Shown here one piece after another: positions 16,152 through 23,319 of a stretch of 39,165 nt of DNA. The DNA is from Oscillospiraceae bacterium (GTDB taxonomy: Bacteria > Bacillota > Clostridia > Oscillospirales > Oscillospiraceae): the NCBI GenBank assembly GCA_015067725.1, contig SVLX01000023.1, positions 1-39,165 of the forward strand, given 5' to 3'. The notes below the pieces were generated by a model. That model did not search any database. It was not told where the DNA came from and saw nothing but the letters and a program-made list of their open reading frames with translations. How positions within the stretch are numbered: the stretch's first letter is position 1; the number at the start of each line of letters is the position of its first letter. Position numbers and translations under genes: made by a program.

Positions 16152-16433
16152 TCAGGGCTTCACTTTACGATTAAGTACACTGTCCGGAAACACGGAGGCA
16201 TTGATCAGGTCGGCGGGATCCACCTCCAGCGCATCGGCTACATTGAAAAATACCTCCAGCGAGAAGGCGCGGACGATACCGGGGGCTTCAATGGCGCTGA
16301 TGTGGGAGCGGCTGACATTGGCTTTTTCTGCCAGCTTTTCCTGAGACAAGCCACGCATTTTTCTCAGGGCGGCAATGGCTATGCCCAGTTGAATGAAGCG
16401 GTCTCTGTTCTTGAATTCGATGTCTTTGCTCAT
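16152..16433 (-). CDS. Small XRE-family helix-turn-helix regulator
   Basis: A 93-residue DNA-binding protein with a single HTH_3/Cro-CI domain: LGIAIAALRKMRGLSQEKLA, then KANVSRSHISAIEAPG as the turn and recognition helix, then FFNVADALEVDPADLI. I place the start at ATG 16433, where GGCAGGTGA lies just upstream. The frame is open upstream to 16892, but that part crosses a promoter and lacks protein-like composition. A TATAAT -10 sits at 16459-16464 on the minus strand. The regulator lies beside a strong divergent promoter (16505-16533) and could regulate it. Targets are unknown. Confidence 0.88.
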   Translation of the reverse strand: MSKDIEFKNRDRFIQLGIAIAALRKMRGLSQEKLAEKANVSRSHISAIEAPGIVRAFSLEVFFNVADALEVDPADLINASVFPDSVLNRKVKP

Positions 16434-16504
16434 ATTAGTCACCTGCCTGTCTGGAAATATTATACCGTTTTCCCGGCAGGCTTTCTGCATATAGTAAAAA
16501 GCAC

Positions 16505-16533
16505 TTGACTTATATTTTGAGCAATTGTATAAT
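16505..16533 (+). promoter_or_regulatory. Near-perfect sigma-A promoter facing an apparently non-coding segment
   Basis: TTGACT (16505-16510), a 17-nt spacer and TATAAT (16528-16533). Transcription would start near 16540 and run rightward into about 350 bp with no plus-strand gene. It is divergent from the XRE gene, whose -10 is 40 bp away. Confidence 0.75.
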
Positions 16534-16539
16534 ATGAAA

Positions 16540-16890
16540 AGTGATTTCGTCAAAATCGACAACCATGAGCGTTCCCATTGGGCAACCGGTTCGGCTTTGA
16601 CCCTTCGTTTTTTGCCACTTTCCGGCGGCTCTGCTGGTTTACCCCACATCATCCGTCTCTTCATCCCCGCCGCAGAGCCGCCATCTTCCCACCGATAGCC
16701 ATTCCCGGTGCATGATTTCACAGAAAGGCCGGTTGCTGTTTTGCCGGCACTCTGTTTGACGATAACCATGTCCGTGGTCAGCCAATCCGGGATGGACAGA
16801 GGCACCTGTAACTCCGGCGGGAGTACATCACGACGAAAAGATCCACAGTCTAACGCATGGACTGTGGATCCTCTGTATGTCCTGTGTTCC
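16540..16890 (+). other. Candidate structured non-coding RNA segment
   Basis: No convincing gene on either strand between the XRE start and the HD gene. The segment lies downstream of a strong plus-strand promoter and contains an 11-bp perfect inverted repeat GGCGGCTCTGC (16624-16634)/GCAGAGCCGCC (16672-16682) with a 37-nt loop, a smaller GCCGG/CCGGC hairpin near 16723-16745, and the hairpin at 16840-16870. I could not match it to 6S, SRP, RNase P or tmRNA. A decayed mobile element is the alternative. Confidence 0.4.
16840..16870 (-). terminator. Terminator of the HD phosphohydrolase gene
   Basis: GATCCACAGTC (16840-16850) pairs perfectly with GACTGTGGATC (16860-16870) across 9 nt. On the minus strand it is followed by TTTTCGTCG and lies 22 bp after the HD gene stop. 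It could also end a plus-strand transcript from 16540, although no U-tract follows on that side. Confidence 0.75.
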
Positions 16891-16892
16891 AT

Positions 16893-17885
16893 TTACATCC
16901 CCAAAAGCCAGTCTTCCAGCGACGCCTGCCGGAATTCCTCCAGCATCCGGGCAAACCGGGGATACCGTTGGGATACTCTCCCCCGCCCCAAAACATAGGG
17001 GTCAATATACCTTTTCTTCGCCCGCACCTGTAGCCACTGTCCCGCTTCCGGTCTGTCTTTCCGGGAGATAACCCGGCTGTATTTGCGGAAATTCGCCCAT
17101 GCTTCTCCGGTCTCCGGGTGGGCGGTCAGCTTATCGATGACCTGTTCTTCCGTTGTCCACAGGTCTGTTCTGGTGATAACCCCCAGCGACATTGCCATTT
17201 TCAGCAGTTTCGCCAGAGATTCCATGGCAAAACGATCCTCCGGGCAGACATAGACCCGCCCGCACTGCAGCGCCCCCTCAGCAAAGGTCAGCGCCCGCTC
17301 CGGGGTGCGGAAGGTCAGCTCCGGCTCGCCCAGTTCATTGATGCCGGGGGTAATGTCCCCATAGAGCCGGGCAATTTCCTCCACCGGGAGGAAGCCATAG
17401 TGCAGAAGATTGCCGCAGGTATATTCCAGCCGGTCAGCAGACAGCCGGGGCAGGTCATTGTCCGCCAAAGGATAGCGGTGGTAGTCCGCAACATCCGCCG
17501 TTTGCAACCCCAGATTGCGCAAAATGGACTGAATCTCCGGGGAGGAATCAATCAACTCGGCGGTACGGGCTTCGGTGGAATCCTGCTTCATGTGGTCGCC
17601 CTGTAAAAAGTCGATGGTGTGGGCAAAAACGGGAGTGGCGATGTCATGGAGCAATCCCGCCACCGCCTGCGCCATATCCCCGGTAAAGTGCCAGACCACC
17701 AGCCCCACGCCCAGACCGTGATTCCAGCGGGTATATCTGCCACAATGGGCAAAATGAGGGAAGGATGTATACTCACAGCCACAATTCATCCCCACCTGCT
17801 TCAGCCGCATCATCGCCGGAGTATGGGCGACATCAAGAAGCGGAGCGGGTGGGGTCTGGGGGCAATAGATGGTATTAAGCGGCAT
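16893..17885 (-). CDS. HD-domain phosphohydrolase
   Basis: A 330-residue cytoplasmic HD-superfamily protein. The metal-binding H...HD...D pattern is visible: H56 (RWNHGLGVG), H80-D81 (LLHDIATPVFAH) and a later D. The layout resembles dNTP triphosphohydrolase/dGTPase-like HD proteins, but substrate cannot be read from sequence. AAAGGAA lies 5 nt upstream of ATG 17885. A terminator follows, and the neighbours are an XRE regulator and a four-helix-bundle gene. Such stand-alone HD proteins have been linked to nucleotide pools; a link to defence would be speculation here. Confidence 0.88.
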   Translation of the reverse strand: MPLNTIYCPQTPPAPLLDVAHTPAMMRLKQVGMNCGCEYTSFPHFAHCGRYTRWNHGLGVGLVVWHFTGDMAQAVAGLLHDIATPVFAHTIDFLQGDHMKQDSTEARTAELIDSSPEIQSILRNLGLQTADVADYHRYPLADNDLPRLSADRLEYTCGNLLHYGFLPVEEIARLYGDITPGINELGEPELTFRTPERALTFAEGALQCGRVYVCPEDRFAMESLAKLLKMAMSLGVITRTDLWTTEEQVIDKLTAHPETGEAWANFRKYSRVISRKDRPEAGQWLQVRAKKRYIDPYVLGRGRVSQRYPRFARMLEEFRQASLEDWLLGM

Positions 17886-17908
17886 AGTATTTCCTTTCGT
17901 GGGGTGAG

Positions 17909-17980
17909 TTAAGTGGCGGGTTTTTTGGCGGTGTTGATGGATTCCCGCTTTTCCTCCAATGACGGTACACTGTTCAGGAT
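17909..17980 (-). pseudogene. Possible 3' remnant of a lost gene
   Basis: Between the four-helix-bundle stop and the HD gene, the minus strand reads a 23-codon open stretch, with SVPSLEEKRESI then NTAKKPAT before a stop. It has normal protein-like composition but no start codon of its own and is closed upstream by a stop at 17981. It looks like the tail of a gene whose body was replaced by the AT-rich gene next door. This rests on composition only. Confidence 0.3.
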
Positions 17981-17991
17981 TTAGGGGAAAG

Positions 17992-18345
17992 TCATTTTAC
18001 ATTCTCCTTGGCGGTTCTGCAAGATGCAACAAGCATTGCTCTTAAAGATGTACATTTTGTCGAAAGCGCTTTATACATCTTATCATCAATATAATTTGTT
18101 TTGCGCAATAATAAAAGCCAATACCCCGTTTCGTTCGCTTCCTTCAAGGCAATTTCAAGTTTGGAAATAAAATCTCTTTTGCCTTGTGCATACTGTGCTT
18201 CGTGGATGTTGGCTCCGATAGAAGTGCCGCTCCTGCCGATTTGATTGGAGATGATAGACTCTTTAATGGATTTCAGATATTTCACCAGTTCGATGATGTC
18301 TACAGAAAATTCTACAGAAAGCTCCCTGAGTTTTGATCCTGCCAT
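17992..18345 (-). CDS. Four-helix bundle protein (S23/TIGR02436-like)
   Basis: A 117-residue all-helical protein of the four-helix-bundle family first seen in intervening sequences of 23S rRNA genes. Seen: LRELSVEFSVDIIELVKYL, the conserved SNQIGRSGTSIGANIHEA core, FISKLEIALKEANETGYWL and a C-terminal helix. The DNA is clearly more AT-rich than its neighbours, suggesting arrival by transfer. No good ribosome binding site precedes ATG 18345. It lies between a possible gene remnant and a hairpin string. Biochemical function is unknown; members form pentamers and are often associated with mobile loci. Confidence 0.9.
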   Translation of the reverse strand: MAGSKLRELSVEFSVDIIELVKYLKSIKESIISNQIGRSGTSIGANIHEAQYAQGKRDFISKLEIALKEANETGYWLLLLRKTNYIDDKMYKALSTKCTSLRAMLVASCRTAKENVK

Positions 18346-18382
18346 AACACACCCGTCTTTTATATACTATTTCTCAAAATCA

Positions 18383-18527
18383 CAGCTTTGTCAGCGAAGT
18401 GAGAGGTGATGCAGCTGCGCCGTGATAAGTGATGCGATGCGTTCTCCTCACCCCGAAGGGGTGCATCACAAGCGAAGCTTGCATCACACACGTAGTGTGC
18501 ATCTCATTCCGAAGGAACGCATCACTC
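18383..18527. repeat. Micro-hairpin string, locus B
   Basis: Short palindromes with 3-nt loops follow one another: CCCC-GAA-GGGG centred near 18456, AAGC-GAA-GCTT (18470-18480), CACAC-GTA-GTGTG (18487-18499), TTCC-GAA-GGAA (18507-18517). They are joined by near-constant linkers GCATCAC, GCATCTCA or CGCATCAC, with centres 18-19 nt apart. The left part (18383-18448) holds more diverged copies with GTGATGC linkers. Arm sequence changes while pairing is kept. It abuts the terminator of tRNA-Asp. Confidence 0.85.
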
Positions 18528-18566
18528 AAAAAGCCACATTTGCCTGATAGACAAATGTGGCTTTTT
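18528..18566. terminator. Terminator of tRNA-Asp
   Basis: AAAAAGCCACATTTG (18528-18542) pairs perfectly with CAAATGTGGCTTTTT (18552-18566). On the minus strand it starts immediately after the tRNA 3' end and finishes in a T-tract. It is symmetric, so it works in both directions. A similar hairpin occurs at 38928-38957. Confidence 0.9.
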
Positions 18567-18643
18567 TGGCGACCCGGAACGGACTCGAACCGTCGACCTC
18601 CAGCGTGACAGGCTGGCGTGCTAACCGACTGCACCACCGGGCC
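18567..18643 (-). tRNA. tRNA-Asp (GTC)
   Basis: A complete cloverleaf on the minus strand: acceptor GGCCCGG/CCGGGTC, D-arm with GTCGGTTAGCAC, anticodon stem CCAGC/GCTGG around loop CTGTCAC (anticodon GTC), T-arm with GGTTCGAGTCC, discriminator G, and an encoded CCA (18567-18569). A perfect promoter lies upstream and a strong terminator directly downstream, so it is a single-gene transcript. Confidence 0.97.
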
Positions 18644-18682
18644 ATATTCTCTTTTATGCCCTCAAGTCGGGCGACGTGGGTT

Positions 18683-18711
18683 ATTATACACAACCCCCGC
18701 CCTTTTGTCAA
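18683..18711 (-). promoter_or_regulatory. Perfect consensus promoter of tRNA-Asp
   Basis: On the minus strand: TTGACA (18706-18711), a 17-nt spacer and TATAAT (18683-18688), 39 nt upstream of the tRNA 5' end. Both hexamers match the sigma-A consensus exactly, as expected for a stable-RNA gene. Confidence 0.92.
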
Positions 18712-18776
18712 GCACTTTTTCCGATTTTTTCAAAGTTTCTGGCCCAAATCCGTCATAAAAGAGAGTATTGCTTGCT

Positions 18777-19454
18777 TTAACAGCGGCAACAGCACCACTG
18801 CAGACCCAAACACAGGCACAGCCGCATCAGGAGACTGCCAATTCCGCTATATCCTTCGTAGCTTTCTGCCCGCTGGCGGTATCCGGTTTCGCCCTGCTGG
18901 AGCTGGTCCAGCAGATTCTGATACCGCCAATTGTCCGGCTCCATGGCCACCGCCTGCCGGATATGCTCCAGAGCCATGAGACGGTTGCCCAGACCATTAT
19001 GGGCAAGGGCGCTGAGATAATACCACTGGGCATCCCGCTGTGTGCCATAAGGTACATTATCCAGCACAGTTCTGGCCTCCTGGAAGCGGTTATACTGAAT
19101 GTACCGGTATGCCGCCTGTGCCGCGGTGGAGTGGAATTGCTCCTGCTGTCTCTGGTTTTGCTGTTGCCACCGCCGGAACACATCCCCAAAGGGGTCATAG
19201 CCGCCCTGACTGCCATAGGGATTCCCGCCATAGGGATTGCCACCACCATAAGGGTTGCCGCCGGTTGCGTTCTGGGGATTCTTGATTTGGTCATAAGCGG
19301 CATTGATTTCCTGCATCTTCCGGGCGGCTTCTTCGTCTCCGGGGTTGGCATCGGGGTGGTATTTTTTCGCCAGACGGCGGTAGGCTTTCTTGATTTCTTC
19401 GTCGGAGGCGTTCCGGTCAACGCCCAAGACTTTATAGGGGTCATCGATCCGCAT
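18777..19454 (-). CDS. J-domain protein with TPR-like region and cysteine-rich tail
   Basis: A 225-residue DnaJ-domain protein. The J domain (residues 4-58) carries the HPD motif at 33-35, needed to stimulate DnaK ATPase. A Gly/Asn/Pro/Tyr-rich linker (NPYGG repeats) follows, then a TPR-like helical segment (about 115-190) and a C-terminus ending [13 protein letters not shown]. There is no zinc-finger or substrate-binding domain of classical DnaJ, so it is a specialised class III co-chaperone. AAAGGAGG precedes ATG 19454, which overlaps the upstream DUF5685 gene by 14 nt, so the pair is probably co-translated. The cysteine tail may bind metal or associate with the membrane; that is inference. 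Confidence 0.92.
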   Translation of the reverse strand: MRIDDPYKVLGVDRNASDEEIKKAYRRLAKKYHPDANPGDEEAARKMQEINAAYDQIKNPQNATGGNPYGGGNPYGGNPYGSQGGYDPFGDVFRRWQQQNQRQQEQFHSTAAQAAYRYIQYNRFQEARTVLDNVPYGTQRDAQWYYLSALAHNGLGNRLMALEHIRQAVAMEPDNWRYQNLLDQLQQGETGYRQRAESYEGYSGIGSLLMRLCLCLGLQWCCCRC

Positions 19455-20283
19455 CTTGTGTCCTCCTTTGTCCTTTCTTCTCTTTATGTCTGTAGGTAAG
19501 CCAAACGCCGCTATAGAGAATATTGTCCATAATGTCTTTGTCCTGCACCAGCGGCAGATGCTCATATGCCCGGGCGCAGCCGGCCATCTCTATGGTCAGG
19601 CAGGTATTCCATTTCTCCCGGTCCGGTTCACTGCCGGAAGCCAGGAAGGGATTATAACTGCCCTTCTTCCTGTCTTTGTGGTAGTCCATGGCGGCATCCG
19701 CCAGATAGATGAATCTGCCCAGAGAACGACCCAATTCCCGGAGGCAGGTCGACCAGTGGTCTTCCCGCCAAACAAACAGCTCCCCCAACAACCGGCCAAA
19801 GGCATTTGCCGGTAAATCCGGATTGGGGCAACCTTCTTTCTCCAACCGGCGCAGGGTTTCCAATTCCCGCTCAATGGCTTCGCACTGCCGGGGATAGCGG
19901 TTGCGGACTTCGCCATAGTGCTCCCGCAACAGCCGGGCCAAGGTCAGCGCATCCAGCCGCCGGTCATCCTGCCAGTGATCCTGTGCGCTGTAGTAGCCCA
20001 GAGCCACATTCATGTCTGCGGCATAGGCGATAATCTCACTGTCCAGATAATCCTGCCGGGAGAAGGGATGGGGCACACATCGGCCGGAGTTTTCCTGCTC
20101 CTCCGGCTCATAGAGGGAGGAGAGCACCAGCGCCAAAAAGACCAAATCATAACTCAGGCACAGCCGGCTGCACCGGGAGGCATTCTCCCCAATCCGGTGG
20201 CAAATGCCGCAGTACACCGCCCGGTATCGCCGCCGCTGAGTATCGTTCAATTCCCGGGTATTGGCGGTCACAAAGCCAAACAC
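19441..20283 (-). CDS. DUF5685 family protein
   Basis: A 280-residue protein that matches the DUF5685 pattern: N-terminal [23 protein letters not shown] with a C-x2-C pair, then a helical body with conserved acidic and histidine residues ([18 protein letters not shown]). Function is unknown. Two GTG codons are possible; I choose 20283 because GGAGGGG lies about 6 nt before it, whereas the GTG at 20289 touches that site, and relatives begin with an MFG-like start. It overlaps the J-domain gene by 14 nt; the pairing recurs in Clostridia and suggests that the two work together. Confidence 0.88.
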   Translation of the reverse strand: MFGFVTANTRELNDTQRRRYRAVYCGICHRIGENASRCSRLCLSYDLVFLALVLSSLYEPEEQENSGRCVPHPFSRQDYLDSEIIAYAADMNVALGYYSAQDHWQDDRRLDALTLARLLREHYGEVRNRYPRQCEAIERELETLRRLEKEGCPNPDLPANAFGRLLGELFVWREDHWSTCLRELGRSLGRFIYLADAAMDYHKDRKKGSYNPFLASGSEPDREKWNTCLTIEMAGCARAYEHLPLVQDKDIMDNILYSGVWLTYRHKEKKGQRRTQDADR

Positions 20284-20358
20284 ACGCACCCCTCCATTTT
20301 CGTTTATGCCTTATAGCATAAGGGCAATTTGTGAACTGGGTATAAATTCCAGCGGATT

Positions 20359-21237
20359 TTATGGGGTTTTCTCCGGTTTCTCCTTTCCCGTTTTTTTCCG
20401 GCGCAACTCATAACCAATGTCGGTCAGGTACTTGTTTAATGCCCCGCCATAGAAAATAATGGCAATACAGGTATAGAGCCAAACCATAGCCAGCGCCATG
20501 GTGGTCAGGCTCCCATAAATAGAGGTCAGATTCTGAAAATCCGTGGCATAGATGGAGAAGAAGAAGGAGAAAAGCTGCCAGCCCAGCGCCGCAAACACCG
20601 CCCCCGGTACCGATGCCCAGAATCGGTTTCTCCGGTTGGGCATAAACATAAACATGGCAACAAAAGCCAAAATCTGAATCAGCAACAGGAACAAAAAACG
20701 ATTGGACAGCAGTCCAGACAAAAACTGCGCCAACACACCGGGAAACTGCCCCAGCCACTGCATAATGGTGCGATGGAACACATAAAGGCCCAAAGTCAAT
20801 AGCAATACCAGCAACATCACAAAGGTATAAACCAAACTCAGCAGACGGGTAACCACATAGCCCCGGTCCTCCTGCACCCCATAAATGCGGTTGAGTCCCA
20901 CCAGAATCCCATGGACACCCCGGGAAGATGACCACAGCGCCGTCAATGCCGTAACGGAGACCAGTGTGGTGGAGCTGCTCCTTGCCATGGCCAGCAGTAA
21001 TTTCTCCACTGTAGGATACAGCGCACTGGGCAGAGCATCCGCCAGTACATCCAGAATAACCCCATTGCCCAAATCCGTATAGCTGAGGATATTCAGCAGC
21101 AGCATCACCATGGGCACTGCGGAGAGCATAATGAAGAACGATGCGTTACCCGCAAAGGCCGGAACACCCACCTGAGACAAACTCTGGAGCAGATCAATGA
21201 CCCGAATCAGGTATCGGTTGTGAATCTTTGGCTTCAT
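20359..21237 (-). CDS. YihY/BrkB-family membrane protein
   Basis: A 292-residue integral membrane protein of the YihY/virulence-factor-BrkB family (once misnamed RNase BN). About six hydrophobic helices are visible, with the family core ASFFIMLSAVPM near the N-terminus, ALWSSSRGVHGILVGLN in the middle and NLTSIYGSLTTMALAMVWLY before a basic C-terminal tail. Transport function is suspected but unproven. I chose ATG 21237: GGGAGG lies about 8 nt before it, while the ATG at 21243 is only 2 nt from the site. It is divergent from the sugar isomerase gene. Confidence 0.92.
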   Translation of the reverse strand: MKPKIHNRYLIRVIDLLQSLSQVGVPAFAGNASFFIMLSAVPMVMLLLNILSYTDLGNGVILDVLADALPSALYPTVEKLLLAMARSSSTTLVSVTALTALWSSSRGVHGILVGLNRIYGVQEDRGYVVTRLLSLVYTFVMLLVLLLTLGLYVFHRTIMQWLGQFPGVLAQFLSGLLSNRFLFLLLIQILAFVAMFMFMPNRRNRFWASVPGAVFAALGWQLFSFFFSIYATDFQNLTSIYGSLTTMALAMVWLYTCIAIIFYGGALNKYLTDIGYELRRKKTGKEKPEKTP

Positions 21238-21263
21238 GTTCATCACCTCCCGGCTTAAAAGCC

Positions 21264-21292
21264 TTGCATTTTGGCGAAAAATGGGGTATACT
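21264..21292 (+). promoter_or_regulatory. Probable promoter of the sugar isomerase gene
   Basis: TTGCAT (21264-21269), a 17-nt spacer and TATACT (21287-21292) lie in the divergent gap. Transcription would start near 21299, which rules out in-frame start codons before that point. Confidence 0.5.
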
Positions 21293-21343
21293 CTAAGCAT
21301 ATGGACACACACTGTAACTAAGACCCTATTATATCGGAAATCT

Positions 21344-22273
21344 ATGGAAAATGGAAGTGTTTTTTTGAACCATGAGATTAGTACCTCCATCGCCGGACTG
21401 CTCCGGGGCATGGAGCTGCAGGAGGCATTGGATACGGTTCACGCTGCCGGATTCCGGCATCTGGACTTTCCCATCAGCGTATTCAGCCGACCGGAGGGAT
21501 CACCCCTGAAATCCGACGGCTGGCGGGATTGGGTAAGGAATCTAAAGCGAAAGCTGGATGACATGGGCTTTACCGTCACCCAGGCCCACGCCAGTTGGGA
21601 GCAGGCAATCCCAGAGGATTTTTCGCCCCATGCGCCTTACCCCGTATACTGCCGCACCATCGAAGCCTGCCGGATGTTGGGCTGTGGCAAGCTGGTTTTC
21701 CATGCGCCGCTGTACTTTTTCCCCACCCACGACAAGGCCACCCAAAACCGGATCGGGCAGTGGAATGTCCGCTGGTTCCGGGAACTGATTCCCACCTTGC
21801 GGGAATACTCCGTCACCGGTGAGCTGGAGAATACCTTTGACTATGGCCGGGTCTGGCAACCCGGTGACCCACCCTTCACCTACTGCTCGTCTCAGGATAT
21901 GCTGGAGTTGCTTGCGGGCATTGATTCCGACTGCTTTGCCCTGTGTCTGGATACGGGGCATGGCAATATCGCCGGTTTTGATCCGGCGGAAATGGTCAGG
22001 GACTACGGCAAGCATCTTCAGGTTCTGCACCTGAATGACAACTTCGGCTTCATCCGCCCGGTCTATGAGGATCTCCATCTTCTGCCCGGTGGTGGCAATC
22101 TGGATTGGCCCTCGATTTTTACCGGTCTCCGGGAGGTGGACTACCGGGGCAACTTCAATTTAGAGCCGGTGGGCGCATTGCCCCGCCTCCCCTTCTCCGT
22201 CCGGGTGGTGCAACTCAAGGCCGCCAAAGAGACGGTGCGGCTTCTGGCCCGGGATGCCGGCTTCTCCCTGTAA
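21344..22273 (+). CDS. Sugar phosphate isomerase/epimerase-type TIM barrel
   Basis: A 309-residue protein of the AP-endonuclease-2/xylose-isomerase-like TIM-barrel family. Metal-binding acids and histidines are visible: E in GELENTF, D and H in CLDTGHGN, H and D in LHLNDNFG, and E in NLEPVG. Such enzymes isomerise or epimerise sugars or cyclitols; the exact substrate is unknown. The start is uncertain: ATG 21344 lies after a promoter-like element, but TTG 21365 has GGAAG 7 nt upstream and fits the family N-terminus (NHEISTSIAG) better. The frame is open back to 21236 but that overlaps the divergent gene. It stands alone and is not coupled to rpe. Confidence 0.87.
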   Translation: MENGSVFLNHEISTSIAGLLRGMELQEALDTVHAAGFRHLDFPISVFSRPEGSPLKSDGWRDWVRNLKRKLDDMGFTVTQAHASWEQAIPEDFSPHAPYPVYCRTIEACRMLGCGKLVFHAPLYFFPTHDKATQNRIGQWNVRWFRELIPTLREYSVTGELENTFDYGRVWQPGDPPFTYCSSQDMLELLAGIDSDCFALCLDTGHGNIAGFDPAEMVRDYGKHLQVLHLNDNFGFIRPVYEDLHLLPGGGNLDWPSIFTGLREVDYRGNFNLEPVGALPRLPFSVRVVQLKAAKETVRLLARDAGFSL

Positions 22274-22279
22274 AAAAGA

Positions 22280-22303
22280 ACGCTCCGGCAAAAACCGGAG
22301 CGT
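22280..22303 (-). terminator. Terminator of the DUF1540 gene
   Basis: ACGCTCCGG (22280-22288) pairs with CCGGAGCGT (22295-22303) across a 6-nt loop. On the minus strand it is followed by TCTTTTTTA. It sits in the 38-bp gap between convergent genes and may also slow plus-strand transcription. Confidence 0.88.
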
Positions 22304-22311
22304 AAAGGGAA

Positions 22312-22476
22312 TTACTTCTTGCGGAAGGACAGGCAGTCGGTGCACTGGTCCATGGTGGGATTGCACTCATGGGTGCCCACCCGAATCTTGTCCAGGGAGC
22401 AATAGTTCTCGCCACCGCAGTGGTGGGCGCAACTGCTGACAGAGCATTCGATACACTTATTGGCATGGTTATTCAT
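22312..22476 (-). CDS. DUF1540 cysteine-rich small protein
   Basis: A 54-residue protein with eight cysteines (C8, C11, C16, C20, C26, C38, C45, C48), the pattern of DUF1540, a likely metal-binding domain common in Clostridia. Seen: NKCIECSVSSCAHH, NYCSLDKI, HECNP and QCTDCLSF. AAAGGAGG lies 8 nt before ATG 22476. It has its own terminator. Its function is unknown; a metal-binding regulatory role is often supposed but not shown by this sequence. Confidence 0.92.
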   Translation of the reverse strand: MNNHANKCIECSVSSCAHHCGGENYCSLDKIRVGTHECNPTMDQCTDCLSFRKK

Positions 22477-22569
22477 TGTGATTTCCTCCTTTGTTTTGGG
22501 TCTGGCCATAGTATGTCCCCGCAGGCGGAAATCATGCAAATACATTTATAGAAATATGGAGGGTTTATG

Positions 22570-23220
22570 ATGACCAAAGTATCCCCGTCTATTCTTTCTG
22601 CGGATTTCGCCAATTTGGAGCGGGATCTCAACTTGATTCGCCAATCCGGTGCAGACTATGTCCATGTGGATGTGATGGACGGTCTGTTTGTCCCCAATAT
22701 TTCCATCGGTGTGCCGGTGGTGCAGGCTGTGCGCCGGGTAACGGATATGCCTCTGGATGTCCATCTGATGATTGACCGCCCCATCCGCTATGTGGAGGCA
22801 TTCTGTAAGGCCGGTGCGGACATTCTCACCGTCCATCTGGAGGCTGATACCCCGGAAAATACCCGCCAGGCCCTCCTGAATATCCGGGCAATGGGTGTGC
22901 GCCCCGCCATTTGCATCAAACCCAGGACACCAGCGGAAGCTGTCCTGCCTTTCCTGGAGCTGTGCTCGCTGTGTCTGGTGATGACCGTAGAGCCCGGCTT
23001 CGGCGGTCAGAAGTTCATGGCTGACATGATGCCCAAGGTACGCACCATCCGGCAGTACATCGAGGACAACCATCTGGACTGCGAGTTGGAAGTAGACGGC
23101 GGCGTGGGCGTGGAGACTGCCCCCATCTGCAAGGAAAGCGGCGCGAATGTGCTGGTGGCCGGCTCTGCCTTCTTTAAGTCTGCGGATAAGTCTAATTTTG
23201 TTGCGGAGCTTCAGGCATAA
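22570..23220 (+). CDS. rpe: Ribulose-phosphate 3-epimerase
   Basis: A 216-residue TIM-barrel enzyme that interconverts ribulose 5-phosphate and xylulose 5-phosphate in the pentose phosphate pathway. Seen: SPSILSADFANLE, HVDVMDGLFVPN with the catalytic Asp and metal His, DVHLMI, the VEPGFGGQKF phosphate/loop region, and EVDGGV with the second catalytic Asp. Two adjacent ATGs (22567 and 22570) exist; GGAGGG ends 6 nt before 22570, so I prefer that one. It is divergent from the DUF1540 gene. In many Firmicutes rpe sits with rsgA and prkC; it does not here. Confidence 0.96.
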   Translation: MTKVSPSILSADFANLERDLNLIRQSGADYVHVDVMDGLFVPNISIGVPVVQAVRRVTDMPLDVHLMIDRPIRYVEAFCKAGADILTVHLEADTPENTRQALLNIRAMGVRPAICIKPRTPAEAVLPFLELCSLCLVMTVEPGFGGQKFMADMMPKVRTIRQYIEDNHLDCELEVDGGVGVETAPICKESGANVLVAGSAFFKSADKSNFVAELQA

Positions 23221-23233
23221 TCTTTTCGTGACA

Positions 23234-23308
23234 TTTTCCCGTTGGGAAAGTGAAGCGGCTTTGCCGTGAAATTCCCCTTCGGGGAAGTGAAGTTTTCCCT
23301 TCGGGAAT
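23234..23308. repeat. Micro-hairpin string, locus C
   Basis: Four short palindromes: TTTCCC-GTT-GGGAAA (23235-23249), CGGC-TTT-GCCG (23256-23266), TTCCCC-TTC-GGGGAA (23272-23286), TTCCC-TTC-GGGAA (23295-23307). Linkers are GTGAAG, TGAAA and AGTGAAG. Centres are 18-22 nt apart. It starts 14 nt after the rpe stop, so it is likely to be part of the rpe transcript's 3' end. Same architecture as loci at 217-357 and 18383-18527. Confidence 0.85.
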
Positions 23309-23319
23309 GTGACGGAATG

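Noticed and set aside
16434..16892. N-terminal extension making the XRE regulator 246 residues long
   Set aside because: The extension crosses the XRE -10 element and a divergent promoter and lacks domain-like sequence; ATG 16433 has a proper ribosome binding site.
18440..18527. CRISPR-like short repeats
   Set aside because: The unit is only 18-19 nt, the variable part is palindromic and the constant part is 7 nt. No cas genes or leader are present.
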